Source of the DNA: Anaerococcus sp. Marseille-Q7828 | Lineage (GTDB): Bacteria; Bacillota; Clostridia; Tissierellales; Peptoniphilaceae | Direction: 5' to 3' | Assembly: GCF_949769285.1 (NCBI RefSeq) | Contig: NZ_OX458331.1 | Coordinates: 620,001 to 684,000 of the forward strand | DNA length: 64,000 nt | Shown here: piece after piece, positions 51,277 to 59,680 of the stretch | Layout: each line of letters opens with the position of its first letter | Numbering within the stretch: position 1 is the stretch's first letter | The notes under the pieces: generated by a model | Databases searched by the model: none | Told to the model about the DNA's origin: nothing | The model's input: only the letters and a program-made list of their open reading frames with translations | Translations under genes and position numbers: made by a program

Positions 51277-51789
51277 ATGAAATTAAAAAAACCTGGACTT
51301 AGAATTATTAAAACTTTGATAGCCTTAAACCTTGCCCTATTGATATCTTACTTTAGGCCTGGGGAAAGTTTGCCACTTTCTAGTGCCATAGCTGCTATAA
51401 TTTGCCTGCAACAAGATGCCCAAGAAACCAAAGAAGTTGGTATAAATAGAGCCCTTGGAACAGTAATAGGTGGTATATGTGGTTTATTATACTTGTTGAT
51501 AGTGCCACCACTTTTTTTCCCCAAAGCCATTGAGTTATCAGTAATATGTATCATCACTTCTATTATAATTTGGATTATGTCTATGCTTGATAAGCCAAAG
51601 GCCATAGTGATGACAGCCATAGTATTTCTATCAATCACTGTAAACCATGTCGATTCAGTTGACTTGCCCTATAGCTATGCCTTTAACACAACATTGGATA
51701 CAATGATAGGAGTTTTACTTGCGTTTTTGATAAATAGTCATGACTCTAATCATGAAAAGAGTGAAGAAAAAGCTGAAGTTACTGATTAA
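51277..51789 (+). CDS. FUSC/aromatic acid exporter-like membrane protein (copy 2)
   Basis: A 170-residue paralogue of the protein at 48947, sharing KKPGLRIIKTLIALNLALLI, FRPGESLPLSSAIAAIICLQ, GINRALGTVIGGICGLLYLL and the helix order, with a charged tail (HEKSEEKAEVTD). The copies bracket the oppositely oriented ClC gene. It has its own promoter region (51147-51276, otherwise featureless). Confidence 0.75.
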   Translation: MKLKKPGLRIIKTLIALNLALLISYFRPGESLPLSSAIAAIICLQQDAQETKEVGINRALGTVIGGICGLLYLLIVPPLFFPKAIELSVICIITSIIIWIMSMLDKPKAIVMTAIVFLSITVNHVDSVDLPYSYAFNTTLDTMIGVLLAFLINSHDSNHEKSEEKAEVTD

Positions 51790-51869
51790 ATCTTGTATTT
51801 TTAAAACTATATAATTCATATTTTAAATATATTTATCCCTATGATAGAATTTAGCTAAAGGAGGCGAAG

Positions 51870-52592
51870 ATGATTGAAGTAAAAAATTTTACAAAAGCTT
51901 ATTCCAACGGCAAAATTGCTGTTGATGACATATCTTTTGATGTAAGAAATGGTGAAATATTTGGTTTTCTAGGACCAAATGGAGCAGGTAAATCTACTAC
52001 TATAAAGTCTATTGTTGGTATCAATTCCATCACTAGTGGAAGTATCACCATGGGCGGGCTCACTATGGATGAGGACCCAATATCCTATAAGAAGCAATTC
52101 TCATACGTACCTGACAACCCAGAACTATTTGAAAACTATTCTGGTTATGAGTACATAAATTTTTTGGCTGATATATACGGAATAGACGAGCAAACGCGAA
52201 AGGCACGACTTGATTATTATTTGGAATTTTTTGATATAAGGATGGCCATGGGAGACCAAATAGAAACATATTCTCACGGTATGGCCCAAAGACTTGCCCT
52301 TATAGGGGCTCTTATCAATGACCCAGATCTACTAATTCTTGATGAACCTATGGTAGGTCTTGATGCCAAAAGCGCCTACAATTTGAAAAATATCCTAAGG
52401 CAAAGGGCCAAAGATTGCAAATCTATTTTCTTTTCAACCCACGTTATGAGCGTGGCCCAAGAACTTTGCGACAGGATTGCCATCATTAATAAGGGCAAAA
52501 TCATAGCCTTGGGAACTTTTGACGAGATCAAAAACCAATCAAGCCACAAGGAAAACCTAGAAGCAGTATTCTTGGAGCTTACTGATGAATAA
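51870..52592 (+). CDS. ABC transporter ATP-binding protein
   Basis: A 240-residue ATPase: Walker A GPNGAGKSTTIKSI near residue 37, signature YSHGMAQRLALIGAL near 131, Walker B LLILDEPMVGLDAKS near 153 and H-loop STHVMSVAQELCDR near 185. Ribosome site AAAGGAGGCG. It overlaps the permease gene by eight bases. The family exports or moves lipids, peptides or drugs; no substrate clue. Confidence 0.9.
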   Translation: MIEVKNFTKAYSNGKIAVDDISFDVRNGEIFGFLGPNGAGKSTTIKSIVGINSITSGSITMGGLTMDEDPISYKKQFSYVPDNPELFENYSGYEYINFLADIYGIDEQTRKARLDYYLEFFDIRMAMGDQIETYSHGMAQRLALIGALINDPDLLILDEPMVGLDAKSAYNLKNILRQRAKDCKSIFFSTHVMSVAQELCDRIAIINKGKIIALGTFDEIKNQSSHKENLEAVFLELTDE

Positions 52593-54243
52593 TATAAAAA
52601 CTATAGCAAGATATGCCTTCTGGGAATCATTCTTTCCTTTTTTTAAAAACAAAAAAATTGCAAATTTGCCCAAAAACCATTTTTTAAGGGTGATAACCCT
52701 ATTGTTTGGATATGCATTCATGGCATATTTTGCCTATATGATTATGTTTGTTGTAGGCAAGATATTTCTTCCTAATCCTGATGGGGATGCCATGTATTTT
52801 ACTTATTTTGGCATAATGGTAAGCCTAACTATTTTGGTTTTTCACATGCCACAAATCATATCCAATATATTTTCTGACAAAAAAATAAGTATTTATAAGA
52901 CCCTACCCTTAAAGCCAGGCGAGCTTTTTATTGGCAAGGTTTTGGGTGATGTGCTTTCATTTGTAGATTATTTGTTATTTTTACTAATAACTTTTATTAT
53001 TTATTTTATCAATAGAGGCTTTTCCGTAAAGATATTGGTATTTGCCTTGGTAAATTTCTTTAGCCTGATTTTTACGACCTATGGGCTGTTGACATTTTTG
53101 ATTTTAATCCTCATGAGATTTACCAATGTTGGAGAGCATAGCAAACTTGTAAAGACTATTGGTTATGTAATACTTTTTGCTATATTGGGAGTATTTTATG
53201 CCTACCCTATGTTAAATGACAATGGATCTTCTGCAAGAGAAACTGGACAAGCTATATCTATGGCTATTGAACAAATAGAGGGTATTTCAAATGTGTTTTT
53301 CACATCCAAACTTTTTGGCAAGGCTGTAGGTGGAAATCTTTTTAATAATATAATCTATACTTTGGTATTTCTAGCCTCATCAGCCTTGATAGGCTATGGA
53401 CTTTATAAATTTGCAGACAAAAATTATTACCATAGCCTTGGCAAAGAGTCTTCTAAAAACCATAAAAATAAGGGAGAAGAAAATCTTTCTAAGGTTAATC
53501 TTAAGGCGCATTCCCAAGTTTCTGCAATATTTAAAAGAGATATAAAAACCCTATTTTCCAATGTGGTTTTCCTAGCTTCAACCATACCTATGTTTATTAT
53601 TTTTGGAACTCTGGGTGCAAAAACTGGTTCACAAATAAGAAAAGATGTTAGCAACTTTTCTTTTGCTGCACCTGAAATAAGATTTTGGATTTTCCTCATA
53701 GGATTTTTGTTAGCTCTAATGATTTGGTCAAACTCTGGCTTTGCCAACACTGCCCTATCCCGTGAACACAAGAGCTTCTATCTATTCCAAAGTCTTCCTA
53801 TAGACTACAAAAAACACTTTAAGGCAAGGTTACTTGCAGCTAGCTTGATAAGTCTTGCCTTTAACCTAATTCTTACCATACTATTTATCCTCACTGTCAG
53901 ATTTGGGATATTTAATGGAATTCTTCTCTTTGTGGGGATGGGTCTGGGTTCAATACTAGCAAATAGCTTTGCTTTATACACTGGGAGCAAAAATATAAAG
54001 ACAAATTGGACTAAACCTGAAGAAATCACCAAGGGAGGGGTCAAGGAGCTTCTTTACTACTTTTTATCAATGATATTTATAGGATTAATCGTCCTTTTAA
54101 ATGTATTATTGAGTAAATTTTTTGCCAGTACTCCTTATATTGGCTGGATAATAATAAGCATCATACTAGTGGCAATAAGCGTTCTGACTATAAGGCTTGC
54201 CTTATCCTCATACAAGAAAGGTTTCTATGATATAAACGATTAA
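52585..54243 (+). CDS. ABC exporter membrane subunit (large ABC-2 type)
   Basis: A 552-residue protein with about twelve helices in two halves split by a hydrophilic stretch around residues 285-315. It resembles the 'putative ABC exporter' family found with single ATPases in Firmicutes: FSDKKISIYKTLPLKPGELFIGK near 100 and EHKSFYLFQSLPIDYKKHF near 395 are internally similar loops, both with a P-loop-like LP[LI]..., suggesting an internal duplication. It forms one transporter with the upstream ATPase. Confidence 0.8.
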   Translation: MNNIKTIARYAFWESFFPFFKNKKIANLPKNHFLRVITLLFGYAFMAYFAYMIMFVVGKIFLPNPDGDAMYFTYFGIMVSLTILVFHMPQIISNIFSDKKISIYKTLPLKPGELFIGKVLGDVLSFVDYLLFLLITFIIYFINRGFSVKILVFALVNFFSLIFTTYGLLTFLILILMRFTNVGEHSKLVKTIGYVILFAILGVFYAYPMLNDNGSSARETGQAISMAIEQIEGISNVFFTSKLFGKAVGGNLFNNIIYTLVFLASSALIGYGLYKFADKNYYHSLGKESSKNHKNKGEENLSKVNLKAHSQVSAIFKRDIKTLFSNVVFLASTIPMFIIFGTLGAKTGSQIRKDVSNFSFAAPEIRFWIFLIGFLLALMIWSNSGFANTALSREHKSFYLFQSLPIDYKKHFKARLLAASLISLAFNLILTILFILTVRFGIFNGILLFVGMGLGSILANSFALYTGSKNIKTNWTKPEEITKGGVKELLYYFLSMIFIGLIVLLNVLLSKFFASTPYIGWIIISIILVAISVLTIRLALSSYKKGFYDIND

Positions 54244-54324
54244 AAAATAAAATAAGTGGGTAATTTACTAAGGAAAGGATTTTGAGAATAATTATCAAAG
54301 CTAAAGAGCTTTAAGGAGAAAATT

Positions 54325-55320
54325 ATGAAAAACATCAAAAAATTGACAGCAGCAACACTTGCCTTGTCATTTTCATTCCTAGGTATAAATAGCTTTGCAA
54401 ATCCTTCGTTAAGCCTTGCAGCAAGCGAAGCTAACGACAAGCACTTAGACCTAGGCGTAAAAAAGGCTGGCGGAGCTTACAAAGAAAAGACAGTTATAGT
54501 AAACCCTAATCAACTTCGCTACGAACAATTCTTAATGGACCTAAGAGAAGTCCGTGACAAGTCTTGGGAATCTAATGTCCCATATACTATGGGATCTAAC
54601 AACGAAAAAGGAACCACTATCCGTGATATTGCCAAAGAATATGGCTATGAAACTAAAGAAGAATATATCAACGGTATAAAATGGTCAAATGATTTGGAAA
54701 AAATCGCCATTCAAAGATCTTTTGAACAAACATTCACAGGTTTAGGTAGCCAAAGACCTGACTTTTCAGACTTTACTATAGCCACAGTCAATGGAACACA
54801 TTCAGACAGAGAAGTCCTTTCAGCAGATACAATCGATCCTAATATTACTGACCCAATTGGCAAATGGTCATATGCAAACTTAGTGAAAGCAGATAATAAG
54901 TCCCAATATGACTTCTTATTAGAAGAAAATGGTGTAAGGGGCGATTGGAACTCTAGTATGCACGACCTTTTAAATCCAGAATTTAAATATGTTGGATTTG
55001 CTGAGGTAAAAGAGATAGGTCAAAAAGAAACATTTGCCACAGCAGAATTTGCAAAGGATGTAGCAAACAACAATGAAGAACAAAGTAAAATAATTGGTGA
55101 GTATATCCTAAGTACTGGCAAATACAAAGAAAAAATTTCAGAAGAAGTAAGAAAAAATGTTGAAAAATCAATCCAAGAAGCTGAAATACAAATAAAAGCT
55201 GCAGAGGATTTGATTAATAAATATCCACAAACTATTAAAAATGTTAAGGGAAAATTAGTAGGACTAATCGAGGAAAGTAAAGAGCTCATAAAAGAACTTA
55301 GAGCCTTGATGGAACAATAA
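54325..55320 (+). CDS. Secreted CAP-domain protein with C-terminal helical module
   Basis: A 331-residue protein with a signal peptide (basic start, helix 8-25, SLSLAASEA cleavage area near 33). Residues ~60-225 resemble a CAP/SCP domain: DLEKIAIQRSFEQ near 131 and LLNPEFKYVGFAEVK near 215, although the usual active-site His is not evident (GLGSQRPDF). Residues 279-331 form an amphipathic helical module, EAEIQIKAAEDLINKYPQ then TIKNVKGKLVGLIEE, shared with the next genes. No LPxTG or choline anchor. A hairpin AAAGCT/AGCTTT lies just before its AAGGAG site. Confidence 0.7.
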   Translation: MKNIKKLTAATLALSFSFLGINSFANPSLSLAASEANDKHLDLGVKKAGGAYKEKTVIVNPNQLRYEQFLMDLREVRDKSWESNVPYTMGSNNEKGTTIRDIAKEYGYETKEEYINGIKWSNDLEKIAIQRSFEQTFTGLGSQRPDFSDFTIATVNGTHSDREVLSADTIDPNITDPIGKWSYANLVKADNKSQYDFLLEENGVRGDWNSSMHDLLNPEFKYVGFAEVKEIGQKETFATAEFAKDVANNNEEQSKIIGEYILSTGKYKEKISEEVRKNVEKSIQEAEIQIKAAEDLINKYPQTIKNVKGKLVGLIEESKELIKELRALMEQ

Positions 55321-55332
55321 TATTTACCATAA

Positions 55333-55366
55333 GGGAGCTGTTAGTTATCTAGCAGCTCTTTTCTTG
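55333..55366 (+). terminator. Terminator after the CAP-protein gene
   Basis: GAGCTGTTA and TAGCAGCTC pair around GTTATC, followed by TTTTCTT. The region 55367-55520 holds a promoter-like AT-rich stretch and GGAT/ATCC inverted half-sites, nothing firmer. Confidence 0.75.
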
Positions 55367-55520
55367 TGGAGTTTTACAAAGAACACCTTATATTTATTGA
55401 TAAAAAATATTGTTTATTATAAAATATCTGTAATGAAAGTGTTTTAATAAGGATAAATCATCAATAATTACAATTCTTAAATGGTGAATGATAAAAATCC
55501 TTATTGACTGAGGAGGGGAA

Positions 55521-56192
55521 ATGAAAATAAATAAAAAAATCGCAGCGACAGGACTTGCTCTAAGCTTTGCTTTTCTTGGTCTAATGGGTAATTTTGATAG
55601 GTCATATGCGGCAGGTGTTAATAAAAACTCTGCCTTTTATAGGTCATCAAAGACTAGAGATGCATACTTAGCACTAACAGATAATCAGAGAGCAGAATTA
55701 GATAGTATGAACACAGATAAAAGGACGCCACTAACTATTGATGAGCTTTTGGCGACCAATAGATACAGCCTACCAATTGTTAGAGGCAGAGATTGGCTAT
55801 ATCCATTTATGCTCGATAGAAACAAAAACGGAGAAGTTGGAGAAAATTATTTCAAGGGAAATAATAGTGGATCATCAAGTGAAAACACAGGAGAAGTAGA
55901 AGAGTATGTTCCTGGAGAAGTAGAGGAAAATATACCAGAAGTAGAGGAAAATATTCCAGAAGAAGAAAATGGAAACATTCTCGAGGAAGTTGAAGCCTTA
56001 GAAAATAGAGCAAAGATAAAGGCTGATCTTGAAAAATCTATAGAAAATGCCAAAATTCAAATCGATGCTTGTGAAGATATCATAGAAAACTATCCAAAAA
56101 CCATTGAAAAAGTTAAGGATAAACTAATCGGACTTTTAGCAGAAACCAAGGAATATATTAAGACAGCAGAAGAATTGCTTGAAACTTTATAA
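55521..56192 (+). CDS. Secreted acidic protein with C-terminal helical module
   Basis: A 223-residue protein with a signal peptide (AFLGLMGNFDRSYAAG, cleavage near residue 31). Residues ~35-112 are an unrecognised small domain ending DRNKNGEVGEN, an acidic loop like those of excalibur or dockerin calcium sites. A spacer of about 45 residues repeats E-E-N-I-P-E/E-V-P units. Residues 170-223 are the same module as in the CAP protein: AKIQIDACEDIIENYPK then TIEKVKDKLIGLLAE. Ribosome site GAGGAGGGG. Confidence 0.65.
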   Translation: MKINKKIAATGLALSFAFLGLMGNFDRSYAAGVNKNSAFYRSSKTRDAYLALTDNQRAELDSMNTDKRTPLTIDELLATNRYSLPIVRGRDWLYPFMLDRNKNGEVGENYFKGNNSGSSSENTGEVEEYVPGEVEENIPEVEENIPEEENGNILEEVEALENRAKIKADLEKSIENAKIQIDACEDIIENYPKTIEKVKDKLIGLLAETKEYIKTAEELLETL

Positions 56193-56198
56193 AGACAG

Positions 56199-56222
56199 AC
56201 CAGCTATGATAGCTGGTTTTTA
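56199..56222 (+). terminator. Terminator after the acidic secreted-protein gene
   Basis: ACCAGCT (56199-56205) pairs with AGCTGGT (56211-56217), followed by TTTTT. Confidence 0.8.
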
Positions 56223-56303
56223 AATGTAAAATTTTCTTTATAAATCCTACTTTTTATTTAAAGCAGTTATAAAATAGTGAAAACATATACGCAAGATTTT
56301 AAT

Positions 56304-56783
56304 ATGAAAAAATTAAAAAATTGGCATGCTTCTAAGTTTAGCTCTTATATGTCTTGGACTAAGCATATTTAAAAATTTGAAACAATGTGTCCTATGAAAG
56401 TTCAAGCGTCTTTAGCAGCTCATATAGCTACATTCCAAGTGATTCTGCCTACAGGGAAGATACAATCTATCTTAAACAAGATGAAAATCTTAAAAAAGAA
56501 ATTCTAGATACTATCAAAGAAATCAGATCTGATATCTGGGATGAGAATGTTTATTATGCCTCAAGCCCAGAAGATGTAGAAAAAAACAAGGATTAGAGAA
56601 ATAGCCAAAAGATCAATTAAGATTAGTCATAAAACAATCAGAAATCCAACTCCAGGCCCTAGAAAACATTCTAGAAAAACAGTAGCCAATGTTGTTGATA
56701 AGCTTTATGATCTCATGGATGATTCCTATTATCTAATTAGAAAATCCTATGCCCTACTTGGTGAATTTGAGAATATTTATTAG
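56304..56783 (+). pseudogene. Broken secreted-protein gene of the same family
   Basis: No single frame is intact, but pieces in three frames line up with the neighbours: a start MKKLKN at 56304; a signal-like MLLSLALICLGLSIF in another frame (about 56325-56370); LKKEILDTIKEIRSDIWDEN within 56387-56596 resembling the CAP gene's region near its residues 60-75; IREIAKR resembling TIRDIAKE; KQSEIQLQALENILEK (about 56625-56685) matching the first half of the C-terminal module; and KTVANVVDKLYDLMDDSYY (about 56680-56760) matching its second half. At least three frameshifts are needed. Confidence 0.7.
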
Positions 56784-56819
56784 AAAATCTATTTATTGCA
56801 GCTATAAAAGGAGAAGAAT

Positions 56820-57113
56820 ATGAATATCAAAAAAATATTACTTACTGCCCTATCAATCAGCCTTCTAACACCAACAGCAAGCTCGTTTGCAACTACAGAA
56901 AAAGACAGCCCGGCTTCTCGTGATATGGAATTTAAAAGATATTTGGAAGAATCTGTAGAAGAGGCTAAACGCCAAATAGAAGTTGTAGAATATTTGTTGA
57001 CATATACTCCAAAAACAGTTGAAAAAGTGAGAGATAAACTTATATATATGATTGAGGTCCAAAAATTAAATATAGAACTAGCCGAAGATTTATTAGAAAT
57101 TATTTATGGATAG
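56820..57113 (+). CDS. Small secreted protein that is mostly the helical module
   Basis: A 97-residue protein with a signal peptide (LLTALSISLLTPTASSFATT, cleavage near residue 26), a short linker and then the module at 42-97: LEESVEEAKRQIEVVEYLL, then TPKTVEKVRDKLIYMIE. This shows that the module can stand alone as a secreted two-helix protein. Ribosome site AAAGGAGAAG. It ends four bases before palindromic element copy 3. Confidence 0.65.
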   Translation: MNIKKILLTALSISLLTPTASSFATTEKDSPASRDMEFKRYLEESVEEAKRQIEVVEYLLTYTPKTVEKVRDKLIYMIEVQKLNIELAEDLLEIIYG

Positions 57114-57116
57114 ATA

Positions 57117-57265
57117 GGGACTGTTGCAAAATAGATAAATCGTTCCTATATAATTCGAGCACCCTCCCAGAAAGGTCTCAACAAGCCGACGGGCTAAACC
57201 TCAAACTTTCTGGGAGTGCACTCCAATTATGGAACGATAGATATCTATCAATTTGCAACAGCCCC
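57117..57265 (+). repeat. Large palindromic element, copy 3
   Basis: About 149 bp. Outer arms and right inner arm match copy 1 almost exactly, but the left inner arm reads CCCAGAAAGGTCTCAACAAGCC: the TTTGGCCTCC segment of copies 1 and 2 is replaced by a shorter sequence, so the inner stem is weakened. It separates the convergent genes ending at 57113 and 57266. Confidence 0.88.
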
Positions 57266-57937
57266 TTATCTATTAAAAATCCTAAAGTTAACTCCATTTA
57301 CCATTTCGACATCATATGGACTATTTGAAAAATATCCTTTCAAAAATTCATACCTAAAGTCGTGGTAGGTGGATTTTTCATTTTTTGATTTATTTTCTAA
57401 ATTGATTTGATTTCTTTCACTCACTTCAAAGTTCTCATGGTGGTCGTGGTCATGGCCACCCTCGCAGACATTATCTAGGGAATCTGCTGGATTTATATCT
57501 TCGTTTTCATACTTAGTATGAAGGTTGGTATTTGTAATCAAATACAAGTCCCCGATTTCATCAACTTGGGCAGAGAGGCCATTGTCACAAGGCATTCCAT
57601 CAAGTAGATACATATTTAGGTCGGTAAAAATCTGGTTAAAATCATCAAAATTTTTATTCTGACCAATCTTCTTTCCAAACTCAAACATCTTTTCCTTTGG
57701 ATTATTACTATGTTTTAGGGCATAATTTAATCTTTTTTCTACTACATCTATTTTTGAATCCAACCAGCCGTGGACATTGTCCTGGTCGATTAATTCTTCC
57801 AGTGGATTTTTTGAAACGGCATTGGCTATTTTATCAACTTCGCTTGTGTCATTATCTAGCAAGTAAGCTGTTATTTCATCTTGAAATTTAATTTTGTCAT
57901 ACATCATATAATGTATTGGACCTAAATTTTCACTCAT
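57266..57937 (-). CDS. Soluble protein with His-rich segment, unknown function
   Basis: A 223-residue protein, mostly helical and acidic, starting MSENLGPIHYMMYDKIKFQ. It carries CEGGHDHDHHENFE near residue 158, a likely metal-binding stretch, and single cysteines near 116 and 158. I recall uncharacterised clostridial proteins with the same LGPIHYxxYNKI start, without a known role. Its stop codon abuts palindromic copy 3. A metal-sensing or metal-storage role is a guess from the His cluster. Confidence 0.5.
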   Translation of the reverse strand: MSENLGPIHYMMYDKIKFQDEITAYLLDNDTSEVDKIANAVSKNPLEELIDQDNVHGWLDSKIDVVEKRLNYALKHSNNPKEKMFEFGKKIGQNKNFDDFNQIFTDLNMYLLDGMPCDNGLSAQVDEIGDLYLITNTNLHTKYENEDINPADSLDNVCEGGHDHDHHENFEVSERNQINLENKSKNEKSTYHDFRYEFLKGYFSNSPYDVEMVNGVNFRIFNR

Positions 57938-58004
57938 TTAATCACCTCAATATATTATTTTACTATATTCTATGTGGTATACTATAAGTCAGGGAGGGAT
58001 TAGT

Positions 58005-58550
58005 ATGAAAAATTTAACTACAAAAAAACTTGCTTACATAGGACTTTTTACAGCTTTGGTTTTTGTATCAAATTACTTGCAAATTCCATTTGTAACACCT
58101 TTTGGCAACACTCGATTTCACTTGGGCAATGTATTTTGCCTTTTATCAGGCCTTATTCTAGGTCCAGGATTTGGGGGACTTGCTGCAGGTCTTGGTTCAG
58201 CGCTTTTTGACCTATTTGATCCGGTTTATTTTACATCAGCACCAACAACATTTTTAAATAAATTTTTATTGGCATATGTAGCTGGATGGTATTTTTATAA
58301 AAAGGGCAAAGGAATGGCAACTAAAAAATCTAATATAGTGATAGCATCTATTCTTGGTCAACTGACATACATTATCCTATATCTTGGCAAATCTTATATA
58401 AAGAATGTATACATCCTAGGATTAACTCGCCAAGCTAGCATGGTTGAAATTGTACAAAAAGCTGGAGTTTCCTTTACCAATGGTGTGATTTCTGTAATAT
58501 TTGCCTCAATTCTTACAATACCATTATTAAAAGCCATCAAATTTGAATAA
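58005..58550 (+). CDS. ECF transporter S component
   Basis: Start at 58005 after AGGGAGGGAT. The 181-residue protein has six helices and S-component features: LAYIGLFTALVFVSNYLQIPF at the N-terminus stated in part, FHLGNVFCLLSGLILGPGFGGLAAG in the second and third helices (stated in part), and TTFLNKFLLAYVAGW near 83. It captures a vitamin or similar micronutrient for a shared ECF-AAT energy module, whose genes are not here. The substrate cannot be told. Confidence 0.8.
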   Translation: MKNLTTKKLAYIGLFTALVFVSNYLQIPFVTPFGNTRFHLGNVFCLLSGLILGPGFGGLAAGLGSALFDLFDPVYFTSAPTTFLNKFLLAYVAGWYFYKKGKGMATKKSNIVIASILGQLTYIILYLGKSYIKNVYILGLTRQASMVEIVQKAGVSFTNGVISVIFASILTIPLLKAIKFE

Positions 58551-58591
58551 TCATCTTGTAATTTGGGTAAAAACAAGTTAAGAGGTGTATT

Positions 58592-59011
58592 ATGGACTAT
58601 AAAAAATTTGGAAATAAAATTGTACTTAGATTAAAAAAAGGTGACAAAATTATTGAATCAATTGAAAAAATGGTAAGAGAAGAAGATATAAAGGCTTGCC
58701 ATTTTGCAGGAATAGGAGCTGCAAATGAGATAAAACTTGGCCTGCTTCACCCTGGAGATAGCGAATATGCTTGGGAGACCTTTAGTGAAGATATGGAAAT
58801 TACAAGTCTTGTTGGAAATGTCACAAGATTTGAGGGAGAGCCAATGGTTCATGCTCACATCACTTGTGGTAGAGAAGACTTTTCTATAATAGGCGGCCAC
58901 CTAGGAGAAGGCATTTGTTCTTTGACAGTTGAGCTATTTGTAGACATCCTAGATGGAGAACTTGTCAAAAAAGCCGACCCTGAACTAAAGATTAACACCA
59001 TAGAGTTTTAA
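58592..59011 (+). CDS. PPC (DUF296) domain protein
   Basis: A 139-residue single-domain protein: RLKKGDKIIESIEKMV near 13, CHFAGIGAANEIKLG near 36, SLVGNVTRFEGEPMVHAH near 71 and GGHLGEGICSLTVELFV near 105 are the PPC/DUF296 pattern, with the His residues (HAHI..) that bind a metal in bacterial structures. It is annotated as DNA-binding by likeness to plant AT-hook proteins, but it has no AT-hook, and its role in bacteria is unknown. Ten bases before the CpXC gene. Confidence 0.85.
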   Translation: MDYKKFGNKIVLRLKKGDKIIESIEKMVREEDIKACHFAGIGAANEIKLGLLHPGDSEYAWETFSEDMEITSLVGNVTRFEGEPMVHAHITCGREDFSIIGGHLGEGICSLTVELFVDILDGELVKKADPELKINTIEF

Positions 59012-59021
59012 GGTGGATATT

Positions 59022-59651
59022 ATGCAGACTAGAGAAAAAACTTTTGGAATAACATGTCCATCATGTGGGCATTCTTTTGAAAAAGACCTAAATACAGCAG
59101 CATTTACAGATGATAGGAAGGCCATACTCACAAATGAATTTGGCAAAGTGACTTGCCCTAATTGCAAGCACGAATTTATCTTAAACTACAGATTTGTCTA
59201 CACAGACGAAGAAACTAAGTTTATGATAGTAAATGATCCTAAATTTACCGATGTAAAAAACAGACTTGCCTTTGTATCAAGTCTTGCCATGCTGGATAAG
59301 TTTCATAAGGATGAGCAAGAGAAATATCTTACAAGAATGACCACAGATATAGAAGAAGTTCGTGAAAAAATCGTGATTTTTGAAAATTACTTGTCTGATA
59401 AGGCGGTAGAAATTCTAAAATACATGCTATTGGAAAGCGATGAATTAGAATTTAATCACGATGACCTAGAATCATTTAGGCTAATAGATCAAGATACATT
59501 CTTGCTAAGAACTACAAGTGGCCAGGAATACACCCTAGGCTTTGTAAGGCCTGTATATGACAGAATAGTTGACCAATACAAGGGCCTATTTGATGAGTCC
59601 AAGGCAGAAAAGATCGACAAGGCTTGGGCCTATGAATTTTTGAAAAAGTAA
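59022..59651 (+). CDS. CpXC domain protein (zinc-ribbon-like)
   Basis: ATG at 59022 follows AAGGTGG; a GTG at 59013 lies inside that site. The 209-residue protein has ITCPSCGHSF near residue 10 and VTCPNCKHEF near 47, the paired C-P-x-C motifs that name the CpXC family and that probably bind zinc. The rest is mixed alpha/beta without known motifs. Probably co-transcribed with the PPC gene. Function unknown. Confidence 0.8.
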   Translation: MQTREKTFGITCPSCGHSFEKDLNTAAFTDDRKAILTNEFGKVTCPNCKHEFILNYRFVYTDEETKFMIVNDPKFTDVKNRLAFVSSLAMLDKFHKDEQEKYLTRMTTDIEEVREKIVIFENYLSDKAVEILKYMLLESDELEFNHDDLESFRLIDQDTFLLRTTSGQEYTLGFVRPVYDRIVDQYKGLFDESKAEKIDKAWAYEFLKK

Positions 59652-59653
59652 GA

Positions 59654-59680
59654 AAAACTGGCTTAATTGCCAGTTTTTTT
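59654..59680. terminator. Terminator that overlaps the end of the convergent gene
   Basis: AAAACTGGC (59654-59662) pairs with GCCAGTTTT (59669-59677), followed by TTT. The right arm lies within the last codons of the - strand DUF3021 gene, whose stop is at 59665-59663. Confidence 0.75.
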
